DNA of 7,156 nucleotides. Origin: Calditrichota bacterium (GTDB lineage: Bacteria > Zhuqueibacterota > Zhuqueibacteria > Zhuqueibacterales > Geothermadaptataceae). The position numbers and the translations under genes were made by a program. The DNA lies in the NCBI GenBank assembly GCA_008501545.1, contig QQUM01000221.1:1-7156 (forward strand), in the 5' to 3' direction. This document shows, in pieces, positions 1 through 6,486 of the stretch (positions within the stretch are counted from its first letter, which is position 1; every line of letters starts with the position of its first letter). A model generated the notes under the pieces. The model saw only the letters and a program-made list of their open reading frames with translations, had not been told where the DNA came from and did no database searches.

Positions 1-93
1 GCAACAGCAAGTCGGGATTTAAAAATGGCTGTTGGAAAAAAAATTATCAACCGAAATGGCGATAAACGAACAGCCAGGTACACTTTTTTATAA
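1..93 (+). CDS. C-terminal end of a winged-helix-ended protein (Fic- or AlbA/RecG-like), partial
   Basis: Frame 1 is open from the first base to a TAA at 91-93 and encodes 30 residues, beginning ATASRDLK and ending KRTARYTFL. The pattern (T-A-[ST]-R-D-L-K, then a hydrophobic stretch, then G-x-x-R-[ST]-x-R-Y at the very end) is what one sees in the recognition helix and wing of C-terminal winged helix-turn-helix domains, for example in many Fic-family proteins and in AlbA/RecG-like putative DNA-binding proteins. The family assignment is from memory of these tails and is tentative. The start and main domain lie outside the window. The stop codon is 37 bp before the acyl-CoA dehydrogenase start, so readthrough transcription is possible, although a separate regulatory or mobile-type gene is equally likely. 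Confidence 0.55.
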   Translation, partial: ATASRDLKMAVGKKIINRNGDKRTARYTFL

Positions 94-94
94 C

Positions 95-111
95 TATGGT
101 TGGTTATATTT
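95..111 (+). promoter_or_regulatory. 17-nt leader element, copy 1
   Basis: The sequence TATGGTTGGTTATATTT lies between the stop of the upstream gene and the Shine-Dalgarno of the acyl-CoA dehydrogenase. It matches 16 of 17 positions of 3581-3597 in the leader of the 3-hydroxyacyl-CoA dehydrogenase. It could be an operator, part of a promoter or an RNA leader motif. Its function is inferred only from the repetition. Confidence 0.35.
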
Positions 112-130
112 AAATGAATTGGAGTAACAA

Positions 131-1276
131 ATGATCGATTTCACAGAAGAGCAATTGATGTTGCGCGATACGGTGCGCGAATTTACAGAAAATGAAATTA
201 CCCCCCGTGCCGCAGAAATCGACGAAAGCTGCGAATTCCCAATGGCGAACATGAAAAAAATGGGTGAACTCGGCTTTCTTGGCATCCCTTTCAGTGAAAA
301 ATACGGTGGCGCTGATTTCGACATGCTTTCCTTTGCACTGGCGATGGAAGAAATTGCCGCTGGCTGCGGTTCCACGGCGCTCACTATTGCAGCACATGTA
401 TCCCTGTGCTCAACGCCCATAAATCTATTTGGTACTGAAGAACAAAAAAAGAAATACCTGCCTGACTTGCTGAGCGGAAACAAAATCGGCGCGTTTTGTC
501 TCTCCGAACCGGGTTCCGGCTCCGACTCAGGAGCGATGCTCACCCGTGCGGAAAAAGATGGCGATGACTATGTGCTCAACGGCGCGAAACAATGGGTGAC
601 GAACGGTGGCTACGCTGACGTGTTTGTCGTACTGGCGAAAACCGAGCCTGATCTCGGTGTAAAAGGGATTAGCATGTTTATCGTCGAAAAAGAAACGCCG
701 GGATTTATCCCCGGTAAAAAGGAAGACAAAATGGGACTGCGAGCCAGCGATACGCGACAGATCGCCCTCGACAATGTGCGCATTCCGAAAACATATTTAC
801 TTGGCGAAGAAAATATGGGCTTCCCGCAGGCGATGAAAACCCTCGACGGCGGCCGTATTGGCATCGGCGCCATGGCGGTCGGATTGGGACGGGCAGCAAT
901 GGAACATGCCGCTGCTTATGCCAAAGAACGCGTAGCCTTCGGTCAACCAATTGCCAATTTTCAGGCGATCAAATGGTACCTGGCTGATATGGCAACAGAT
1001 CTGGAAGCCGGGCGTATGTTGGTGCATCAGGCCGCTCGCCTGCGGGATGCAGGGAAACCGTATTCGAAACAGGCAGCCATGGCCAAACTATTCGCCAGCG
1101 AAGCCGCCATGCGTGGTGTCACCAAAGCCATTCAGATTTTGGGTGGTTACGGCTACATTCGCGAATACCCGCTCGAGCGCATCTTCCGTGATACGAAACT
1201 AACAGAGATCGGCGAAGGCACGAGCGAAGTGCTGCGGCTGGTTATTTCGAAACATGTATTAAAAGAAACCAGGTAA
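131..1276 (+). CDS. Acyl-CoA dehydrogenase (short-chain type)
   Basis: This cytoplasmic FAD flavoenzyme oxidises an acyl-CoA to the trans-2-enoyl-CoA and normally passes electrons to electron-transfer flavoprotein. At 381 aa it is the usual length. The N-terminal helical domain covers about residues 5-115, the middle beta domain about 120-215, and the C-terminal helical domain about 227-375. Visible signatures are FCLSEPGSGSD (122-132), QWVTNGG (154-160), QILGGYGY (335-342) and GEGTSE (361-366). Glu362 lies at the position of the catalytic base of short-chain/butyryl-CoA dehydrogenases. The ATG at 131 is supported by GGAG at 121-124, and the protein opens MIDFTEEQ as in the family. It heads a same-strand cluster with thiolase and hydroxyacyl-CoA dehydrogenase, so beta-oxidation or C4 acyl-CoA metabolism is likely. 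Chain-length preference (butyryl or longer, or branched) cannot be read from the sequence, so I give no symbol. Confidence 0.95.
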   Translation: MIDFTEEQLMLRDTVREFTENEITPRAAEIDESCEFPMANMKKMGELGFLGIPFSEKYGGADFDMLSFALAMEEIAAGCGSTALTIAAHVSLCSTPINLFGTEEQKKKYLPDLLSGNKIGAFCLSEPGSGSDSGAMLTRAEKDGDDYVLNGAKQWVTNGGYADVFVVLAKTEPDLGVKGISMFIVEKETPGFIPGKKEDKMGLRASDTRQIALDNVRIPKTYLLGEENMGFPQAMKTLDGGRIGIGAMAVGLGRAAMEHAAAYAKERVAFGQPIANFQAIKWYLADMATDLEAGRMLVHQAARLRDAGKPYSKQAAMAKLFASEAAMRGVTKAIQILGGYGYIREYPLERIFRDTKLTEIGEGTSEVLRLVISKHVLKETR

Positions 1277-1284
1277 GCAGGATC

Positions 1285-1340
1285 GTATGTAGTTCAAGCT
1301 TCAGCTTGAAAAAAATCAGCCTGAAGGCTGTACTACATAC
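1285..1340. repeat. Three-stem palindromic intergenic element
   Basis: Outer arms GTATGTAGT (1285-1293) and ACTACATAC (1332-1340) are perfectly complementary over 9 bp. Inside are two more hairpins: TTCAAGCT/AGCTTGAA (1293-1300 with 1303-1310, 2-nt loop) and AGCC/GGCT (1318-1321 with 1326-1329, TGAA loop). RNA or single-stranded DNA could fold as a Y-shaped three-way junction. It fills most of the gap between the acyl-CoA dehydrogenase and the hydrolase and resembles REP-type dispersed elements. There is no U-run typical of an intrinsic terminator. Confidence 0.7.
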
Positions 1341-1360
1341 TTCAATTTTAAGGAACAATC

Positions 1361-2200
1361 ATGCAAATAGGATCATTCAACATAACCATTGTTTCCGATG
1401 GGCAATTCCGTCTCGACGGCGGTGCAATGTTTGGCGTTGTACCAAAGGCATTGTGGAACAAACTCAATCCTGCAGACGAGCAAAACCGTATTCTTCTGGG
1501 ATTGAATTGCTTGCTACTCGAACGGGGGAATGAAAAAATCCTCATCGATACGGGAATCGGTAACAAATTCGATGAAAAATTCGCTCGTATGTATGGCCTT
1601 AAACGGGACAAAACATTACTCGACCAACTCGTTCCTAAAGGAATAGACAGAGAAGATATCACAACAGTGATCATGACACACATGCATTTTGATCATATAG
1701 GTTGGAATACGATGATTGAAAATGGCGAACTTGTTGCAACATTTCCAAATGCAGATTATTATGTGCAGGAAGGCGAATATTGCAGTGCACAAAATCCGGA
1801 TGCCCGCAGTCGTGCAAGCTATATTCCTGAAAATTGGTTGCCATTACTGGATACAAAGAAATTCCATCTACTCGATGGCATCACCGAAGTACTGCCCGGT
1901 ATCGAATCGCTCGTCGTTGGTGGGCACACTGCCCATAACAGCATAGTAAAAATCAATACAGGTGACGGCATCATCTTTTTTCTCGGTGATTTCATCCCAA
2001 CACCATCTCATCTTAAAACACCCTACATCATGGGCTATGATCTCTTTCCGTTAGATGTAATGGACGCAAAGCCAAAATTCTTGCAACAAGCTGCAGACGA
2101 GAAATGGTTACTCGTTTTCGAGCACGCTGCCGAGCCAACCGCGGGTTATGTTTCGAAGGATGGGAAAAATTGGGTCCTGGAAAATGTAAATCTTCAATAA
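1361..2200 (+). CDS. MBL-fold metallo-hydrolase (lactonase/thioesterase-like)
   Basis: This 279-aa protein belongs to the metallo-beta-lactamase superfamily. The metal ligands are visible: the HxHxDH motif as His107, His109, Asp111 and His112 (THMHFDH), then His189 or His192 (GGHTAH), Asp210 (FLGDF) and His255 (FEHAAEP). This full set is compatible with a dinuclear zinc or iron site, as in AHL-lactonase-like and other small hydrolases of the superfamily. There is no obvious signal peptide, so it is probably cytoplasmic. AAGGA at 1350-1354 supports the ATG at 1361. It lies between acyl-CoA dehydrogenase and thiolase genes on the same strand, so an acyl-CoA, lactone or related ester or thioester is an attractive substrate, but this is inference from position only. 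Other roles in the superfamily cannot be excluded. The fold is certain, the substrate unknown. Confidence 0.9.
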   Translation: MQIGSFNITIVSDGQFRLDGGAMFGVVPKALWNKLNPADEQNRILLGLNCLLLERGNEKILIDTGIGNKFDEKFARMYGLKRDKTLLDQLVPKGIDREDITTVIMTHMHFDHIGWNTMIENGELVATFPNADYYVQEGEYCSAQNPDARSRASYIPENWLPLLDTKKFHLLDGITEVLPGIESLVVGGHTAHNSIVKINTGDGIIFFLGDFIPTPSHLKTPYIMGYDLFPLDVMDAKPKFLQQAADEKWLLVFEHAAEPTAGYVSKDGKNWVLENVNLQ

Positions 2201-2216
2201 ATGATAGGTCTTTCAG

Positions 2217-2276
2217 AACCGCGAAACACGCGAACTACACGAAAAATTTTTCGCGTATTCAGCGTATTTCGTGGTT
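2217..2276. repeat. 60-bp imperfect palindrome with abutting arms
   Basis: The arms 2217-2246 and 2247-2276 are each 30 nt, meet with no spacer at AAAAATTTTT, and pair at 24 of 30 positions. The left arm begins AACCGCGAAACACGCGAA and the right arm ends CGTATTTCGTGGTT. The motif (AACC-x-CGAAA ... TTTCGTGGTT) resembles a dispersed intergenic repeat I recall from several bacterial phyla. It sits in the 149-bp gap between the MBL hydrolase and the thiolase. It could act on mRNA stability or attenuate transcription, or be simply a mobile palindrome. Confidence 0.75.
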
Positions 2277-2349
2277 AAAATTTGCAACTAATAATGTACA
2301 CATTCTGATCATCTCAACAGACGATCACACATAAAAACAGGAGTTATGC

Positions 2350-3540
2350 ATGAAGTCAAATTTACGCAAAACCGTTATTGCCGGCGCAAACCGTACGGCG
2401 ATTGGTGCTTTTAATGGCTCACTTGCTGGTGTCAAAGCGACTGAACTCGGTTCCATCGTGATAAAAGAGGCTGTTGCCCGCGCCGGTCTTACGGGTGACA
2501 AAATCGACGAAGCGATTATGGGATGTGTGCTCTCCGCCGGACTCGGTCAGGCGCCGGCTCGACAAGCCGTAATCGGTGCAGGATTGCCGAAATCCGTGAC
2601 ATGCATGACAATCAATAAAGTTTGTGGCAGTGGTTTGAAATCGGTAATGCTGGCATCACAGGCCATCGCAACCGGCGATTCCGACATCGTCGTGGCCGGC
2701 GGCATGGAAAATATGAGTCAGACGCCGTACATGCTGGACAAGGCGCGCAACGGCTATCGCCTCGGAAACGGCACGGTCATCGACAGCATGATAAACGACG
2801 GATTGTGGGATGTATACAACAACTTTCATATGGGCAACGCAGCCGAATTGTGCGCCCGTGAATACAACTACAGCCGTGAAGCACAGGATGAATTTGCAGT
2901 TGACAGCTACAAAAAGGCGCAAACTGCCGTTGCCAATGGCGCATTTTCTGCTGAAATCACACCTGTCACAATTCCGCAACGCAAAGGCGATCCGGTGCTG
3001 GTTTCAGTGGATGACGAGCCCGGACGAGCCAATTTCGAAAAGATGCCATCGCTGCGGCCTGCTTTCGACAAAGACGGCACGGTGACCGCCGCCAATGCAT
3101 CGAAAATCAACGATGGCGCTGCTGCGATGATTGTACTGGCAGAAGATGTGGCCGAACGCGAGGGCGTAAAAGCGCAGGCACGCATCATTTCGCACGCATC
3201 CGCAGCGCGGGAACCGGAATGGTTCACCGTAGCTCCGGTTGATGCGATGAAAAAAGCCCTCGATCGCGCTGATATGAGCATAAACGAAATCGATCTGTTT
3301 GAAATCAACGAAGCCTTTTCAGTCGTGACAATGGTGGCTATGGACCAGCTTTCCATTCCGGCAGAAAAAGTTAACATCCATGGTGGCGCCGTAGCGCTCG
3401 GTCACCCAATCGGTGCCAGCGGCTCACGCATTTTGACGACGCTGCTGTATGCGATGGAACAGCAGCAAAAGCGCTTCGGTTTAGCGACGCTTTGCATCGG
3501 CGGTGGCGAGGCGGCAGCGATGATTGTGGAGAGGATATAA
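2350..3540 (+). CDS. Acetyl-CoA C-acetyltransferase (thiolase)
   Basis: This cytoplasmic enzyme cleaves a 3-oxoacyl-CoA to acetyl-CoA plus a shortened acyl-CoA, or condenses two acetyl-CoA to acetoacetyl-CoA. At 396 aa it is typical of bacterial biosynthetic or degradative thiolases. The N-terminal half carries the nucleophile Cys92 in NKVCGSGLKSV, and the C-terminal half carries NEAF (Asn320), GGAVALGHPIGASGSR with His352, and the second catalytic Cys382 in TLCIGGGEAAA. All four active-site motifs are intact. AGGAG at 2339-2343 lies six bases before the ATG at 2350, which fixes the start; an ATG at 2346 is out of frame. With the neighbouring acyl-CoA and hydroxyacyl-CoA dehydrogenases it forms a beta-oxidation or C4 acyl-CoA pathway. 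Sequence alone does not decide between an acetoacetyl-CoA-specific (AtoB/PhaA-like) and a broader FadA-like enzyme, though the length and motifs favour the former. Confidence 0.96.
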   Translation: MKSNLRKTVIAGANRTAIGAFNGSLAGVKATELGSIVIKEAVARAGLTGDKIDEAIMGCVLSAGLGQAPARQAVIGAGLPKSVTCMTINKVCGSGLKSVMLASQAIATGDSDIVVAGGMENMSQTPYMLDKARNGYRLGNGTVIDSMINDGLWDVYNNFHMGNAAELCAREYNYSREAQDEFAVDSYKKAQTAVANGAFSAEITPVTIPQRKGDPVLVSVDDEPGRANFEKMPSLRPAFDKDGTVTAANASKINDGAAAMIVLAEDVAEREGVKAQARIISHASAAREPEWFTVAPVDAMKKALDRADMSINEIDLFEINEAFSVVTMVAMDQLSIPAEKVNIHGGAVALGHPIGASGSRILTTLLYAMEQQQKRFGLATLCIGGGEAAAMIVERI

Positions 3541-3546
3541 AAGGCA

Positions 3547-3574
3547 CGTAGTCAGAGCAACGCTCTGAACTACG
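3547..3574. repeat. Short GTAGTTCAGAGC hairpin
   Basis: The left arm CGTAGTCAGAGC (3547-3558) and right arm GCTCTGAACTACG (3562-3574) are complementary except for one bulged base, with a 3-nt loop. The outer GTAGT(T)CA motif is shared with the element at 1285-1340, which suggests one repeat family with variable cores. It starts 6 bp after the thiolase stop. No U-run follows, so a terminator is doubtful, and a REP-like or mRNA-processing role is more plausible. Confidence 0.65.
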
Positions 3575-3580
3575 AACAGT

Positions 3581-3597
3581 TATGGTTGGTTAAATTT
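3581..3597 (+). promoter_or_regulatory. 17-nt leader element, copy 2
   Basis: TATGGTTGGTTAAATTT here differs at one position from 95-111. It ends just before the AGGAG (3599-3603) of the 3-hydroxyacyl-CoA dehydrogenase. Its recurrence in the leader of another gene of the same pathway hints at common control, but no regulator is visible in the window. Confidence 0.35.
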
Positions 3598-3608
3598 CAG
3601 GAGAAATC

Positions 3609-4460
3609 ATGGACATAAAAAAAGTAGCCGTTATCGGTAGCGGCACTATGGGCAATGGCATTGCCCATGTTTTTGCTGCGAATGGGTATGCCGTGCAATT
3701 GGTGGATATTTCCGCGCCAGCATTGGAAAAAGCCCTGTCGACGATTGAGAAAAATTTACAGCGGCAATTAAAGAAAGAACTCATCTCTGAAGCAGATGTG
3801 AAAAGCACGCTGGCACGAATTCAAACCAGTACAGATCTGAAAACAGCAGCAAGCGCACAAATCGTTGTGGAAGCGGCCTCAGAAAATAGCGACATCAAAA
3901 AAGAGCTCTTCAAAAAACTGGATGAATTGTGTGATCAAGAGACTGTTTTGGCCAGCAACACATCCTCGATTTCCATAACAGAAATTGCCGCGGTAACCAA
4001 TCGACCCGATAAAGTCATCGGCATGCATTTTTTCAATCCGGTAGCCGTGATGAAACTGGTGGAAGTCATTCGTGGACTGGCAACATCGGATGTAATTTTT
4101 GATGAAATCATGGAATTGAGCCGCAAGCTGGGCAAGGAACCAGTGGCTGTGAACGACTTCCCGGGCTTCGTCTCCAACCGCGTGCTCATGCCGATGATAA
4201 ACGAAGCAATTTTTTGCGTGATGGAGGGTGTCGCTGAACCGGAAGCAATCGATACTGTGATGAAACTGGGTATGGCGCACCCGATGGGACCGTTGGTTCT
4301 TGCAGATTTTATCGGACTCGATGTCTGCCTGCACATCATGCATGTGCTGCATTCCCAGCTTGGTGACGACAAGTACCGCCCTTGTCCCCTGTTGCGAAAA
4401 ATGGTGGCTGCGGGTCATCTGGGCAGGAAGTCCGGACACGGGTTTTATGCGTATTCGTGA
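3609..4460 (+). CDS. hbd: 3-hydroxybutyryl-CoA dehydrogenase
   Basis: This NAD(P)-dependent cytoplasmic enzyme interconverts 3-hydroxyacyl-CoA and 3-oxoacyl-CoA. At 283 aa it has the size of single-function bacterial Hbd/PaaH proteins, not of the fused FadB/FadJ type. The Rossmann fingerprint GSGTMG (Gly10, Gly12, Gly15) is at the N terminus. The active site shows Ser119 and Asn117 in ASNTSS, the His140-Glu152 dyad in [14 protein letters not shown], and Asn190 in FPGFVSNR at the start of the helical C-terminal domain (about 185-282). AGGAG at 3599-3603 sets the ATG at 3609. It follows the thiolase by 68 bp on the same strand and would supply or consume its substrate. The matching crotonase is not in the window. 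The exact chain length and cofactor preference are not proven. Confidence 0.94.
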   Translation: MDIKKVAVIGSGTMGNGIAHVFAANGYAVQLVDISAPALEKALSTIEKNLQRQLKKELISEADVKSTLARIQTSTDLKTAASAQIVVEAASENSDIKKELFKKLDELCDQETVLASNTSSISITEIAAVTNRPDKVIGMHFFNPVAVMKLVEVIRGLATSDVIFDEIMELSRKLGKEPVAVNDFPGFVSNRVLMPMINEAIFCVMEGVAEPEAIDTVMKLGMAHPMGPLVLADFIGLDVCLHIMHVLHSQLGDDKYRPCPLLRKMVAAGHLGRKSGHGFYAYS

Positions 4461-4462
4461 GT

Positions 4463-4575
4463 ACATTCATTTTATGATGGATTTTGTCAATGCTTTCACT
4501 GTCGGATTCAAATATCATTTTACGGATTTCCGCAAATTGCTCGTTAATTTGCCATCGAATAATATCAGCCTTCAT
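4463..4575 (-). pseudogene. Possible remnant of a small coding region
   Basis: On the - strand an ATG at 4575 opens a frame whose first 38 or so residues look protein-like: hydrophilic, probably helical, with segments such as INEQFAEIRKMIFES and SIDKIHHKM. The frame has no stop before it runs antisense into the 3' end of the hydroxyacyl-CoA dehydrogenase, to 4336, where the composition loses this character. No Shine-Dalgarno precedes the ATG. It may be a truncated gene remnant or chance. I do not recognise a family. Confidence 0.2.
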
Positions 4576-4624
4576 ATGGTAAGTTGAAGTTTTGGAATTG
4601 TCACATATTTTAGTAGAAATTGAT

Positions 4625-4685
4625 TCTCGTAATCGTTCTCGAATTTAAAAACCGAGTACGATTACGAGATCGAGCAGGAGTACGA
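4625..4685. repeat. TCGTAATCG-type inverted repeat between convergent genes
   Basis: TCTCGTAATCGTTCTCG (4625-4641) pairs at 16 of 17 positions with CGAGTACGATTACGAGA (4653-4669) across an 11-nt AT-rich loop. The octamer GAGTACGA occurs at 4654-4661 and again at 4678-4685, so the right side contains a partial extra unit. The element lies between the convergent ends of the hydroxyacyl-CoA dehydrogenase and the sulfatase, where a two-way terminator would be useful, but neither strand has a clear U-run. It resembles dispersed intergenic repeats built from TCGTAATCG/CGAGTACGA units. Confidence 0.7.
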
Positions 4686-4731
4686 GAAGAATTTTGGAAA
4701 TATCATATGTACTGATCATTATTATGGGATA

Positions 4732-6318
4732 TCATTCAACCCGATCCTCATATTTCCCCTGCAACCGCTGCAATTCCACCTTCAGCGCATCAATTACGCC
4801 TGCATAATCCGGATCACCGATTAGATTATTGATCTCTATCGGATCGGTTCGCAAATCATACAACTCCCATGTATCGATATCATTATAAAAATGAATGAGC
4901 TTATATTGCTTTGTGCGCACACCATAATGCCGTTTCACCATGTGCCAGCCGTGAGGATATTCATAGTAGTGGTAATACATCGAGGACCGCCAGTTAATTG
5001 GTGTCTTGCCTTGCAAAATGGCCCGGAATGATTCGCCTTGCATATCATCTGGGATTGCAGCACCTGCAAAATCGAGAAAGGTGGCGGCAAAATCGAGATT
5101 GAGCACGATATCGTGCGAAACTTGACCAGCTTTAATTTCGCGGGGATAGCGGATTAACAAAGGCATGCTCAGCGATTCCTCATACATGAATCGTTTGTCG
5201 TACCAGCCGTGTTCGCCAAGGTAAAATCCCTGATCCGAGGTGTAAACAACAAGTGTATTCTCTGCCATTCCGTTGGCATCAAGATAATCCAGCAAGCGGC
5301 CGACATTCTCATCTACCGAAAGAATGCAGCGCAGGTAATCACGCATATAACGCTGGTATTTCCATTCCAGCAGATCTTTTCCGGTCAGTTTTGCTTCACG
5401 GAACTCCGCACGCATTTGGTCATAATGCGCATCCCAGATTTTGCGTTGTTCGTCGTTTAGTTCTGCCCGGTAATTTAATTTCAATCGCGGTACCGCCGAG
5501 CCTTTACCGCCGGAGCCGGTTTCAACTGCAAAGTCTTCATCCTGTAATTTGAAATCTGAATACAAGAACATGTCATCGATACGCATGTCGGCTTGCGCGG
5601 CTGCAGCACGATTTTTATAATCGTCAAAAAACGTTGGCGGTAATGGGAATTGTGTATCCTTAAATTTATCAAGGTGTTTGAGATTGGGCACCCAGTTACG
5701 ATGTGGGGCTTTGTGATGCACCAAAAGCAAAAATGGCTTCGATTTATTCCGATTTTCCAGCGTCTCGATAGCCAGGTCGGTGATGATGTCCGTTGCATAA
5801 CCTTCAATCTGCCTTTTGCCATCCGGATTGAGAAAGAGCGGATTGTAATACTGCCCCTGCCCTTTCAACACATCCCAGGTATCGAAACCGGTTGGCTCAC
5901 TTTTTAAATGCCACTTCCCGATAATCGCGGTCTGGTAGCCGGCGGCGCGCATGCGTTTTGGCATTGTCTGCTGGCTGCCATCAAAGGTATCTCGATTGTC
6001 CCGCAGACCGTTTTTATGGCTGTATTTCCCTGTCAGAAGTACAGCCCGGCTGGGTGAACAGATGGAATTGGTGACAAAACTGTTGGTAAAACGCATGCCT
6101 TCCTGCGCCAACCGATCGAGATTCGGCGTGCGAATGAGCGTGCTGTCATAGCTGCTGATGGCCTGTCTGGCGTGATCATCTGACATGATAAACAGAATAT
6201 TTGGACGGATACTCGGCTGATTCTCCTGGCCAATCCCGATTTGCCAGAGGCACAAGTTCACAAGCCAACACATAACACCTGCTTTCAACGCATAATACAC
6301 ATTCTGGTAAATTCGCAT
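4732..6318 (-). CDS. Secreted S1-family sulfatase (formylglycine type)
   Basis: This 528-aa arylsulfatase-superfamily enzyme hydrolyses sulfate esters, probably of a glycan, outside the cytoplasm. Residues 1 to about 30 form a Sec-type signal peptide (Arg2 and Lys12, then a hydrophobic stretch ending near GIG). Metal ligands Asp47 and Asp48 are in IMSDDH. The signature CSPSRAVLLTG starts at Cys87, the residue converted to formylglycine, with Arg91. The second signature GYQTAIIGKWH (127-137) carries Lys135 and His137. Asp362-Gln363 (YTSDQGF) and Lys375 complete the site. The C-terminal part (MYYHYYEYPHGWH, then YKLIHFYND and ELYDLRTDP) is the usual small domain. These features recall N-acetylglucosamine-6-sulfatase or mucin-desulfating annotations, but substrate is not provable. 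The ATG at 6318 has only a weak GGGA upstream; Met16 (6273) is the alternative. No maturase is in view. Confidence 0.95.
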   Translation of the reverse strand: MRIYQNVYYALKAGVMCWLVNLCLWQIGIGQENQPSIRPNILFIMSDDHARQAISSYDSTLIRTPNLDRLAQEGMRFTNSFVTNSICSPSRAVLLTGKYSHKNGLRDNRDTFDGSQQTMPKRMRAAGYQTAIIGKWHLKSEPTGFDTWDVLKGQGQYYNPLFLNPDGKRQIEGYATDIITDLAIETLENRNKSKPFLLLVHHKAPHRNWVPNLKHLDKFKDTQFPLPPTFFDDYKNRAAAAQADMRIDDMFLYSDFKLQDEDFAVETGSGGKGSAVPRLKLNYRAELNDEQRKIWDAHYDQMRAEFREAKLTGKDLLEWKYQRYMRDYLRCILSVDENVGRLLDYLDANGMAENTLVVYTSDQGFYLGEHGWYDKRFMYEESLSMPLLIRYPREIKAGQVSHDIVLNLDFAATFLDFAGAAIPDDMQGESFRAILQGKTPINWRSSMYYHYYEYPHGWHMVKRHYGVRTKQYKLIHFYNDIDTWELYDLRTDPIEINNLIGDPDYAGVIDALKVELQRLQGKYEDRVE

Positions 6319-6402
6319 AATTTTCCCGTTTTCATTCTATTGGAATCCACTAAATTTATCTTGTTTCGAAGCAGCATAATGTCCATTCAGCAGAAAACAT
6401 TC

Positions 6403-6421
6403 TTGCTTTTAAATAAAGCAA
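6403..6421. repeat. 7-bp dyad TTGCTTT/AAAGCAA
   Basis: TTGCTTT (6403-6409) and AAAGCAA (6415-6421) are perfectly complementary around a 5-nt TAAAT spacer. It lies 85 bp upstream of the sulfatase start, where an operator could sit. In AT-rich DNA such a dyad may also arise by chance. Confidence 0.3.
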
Positions 6422-6432
6422 ACGGAGGCTGA

Positions 6433-6452
6433 AATTTGAAAAAAATCAAATT
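6433..6452. repeat. 7-bp dyad AATTTGA/TCAAATT
   Basis: AATTTGA (6433-6439) and TCAAATT (6446-6452) pair perfectly around six A residues. It follows the previous dyad by 11 bp and overlaps the eight-codon TTG frame. It may be an operator or chance. Confidence 0.3.
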
Positions 6453-6486
6453 GCCAGGATAAGCACAAGCACATCATGCATTAAAT

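Noticed and set aside
3547..3574. Rho-independent terminator after the thiolase
   Set aside because: No U-run follows the hairpin, and the next gene of the same pathway begins 35 bp further on the same strand.
4625..4669. Intrinsic terminator between convergent genes
   Set aside because: The stem is good, but neither strand has a U-run directly after it, so I list it as a repeat only.
5230..5235. Gln363 next to metal ligand Asp362 in the sulfatase, where Asn or His is usual
   Set aside because: Asp-Gln in the motif SDQGF is, to my knowledge, common in bacterial S1 sulfatases, so it is not evidence of an inactive or novel enzyme.
6271..6273. Met16 of the sulfatase as the true start
   Set aside because: AGGTG precedes it by only two bases, too close for a normal Shine-Dalgarno, and the signal peptide would lose its positively charged N-terminal region. 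The start at 6318 remains more likely, though its own ribosome-binding site is weak.
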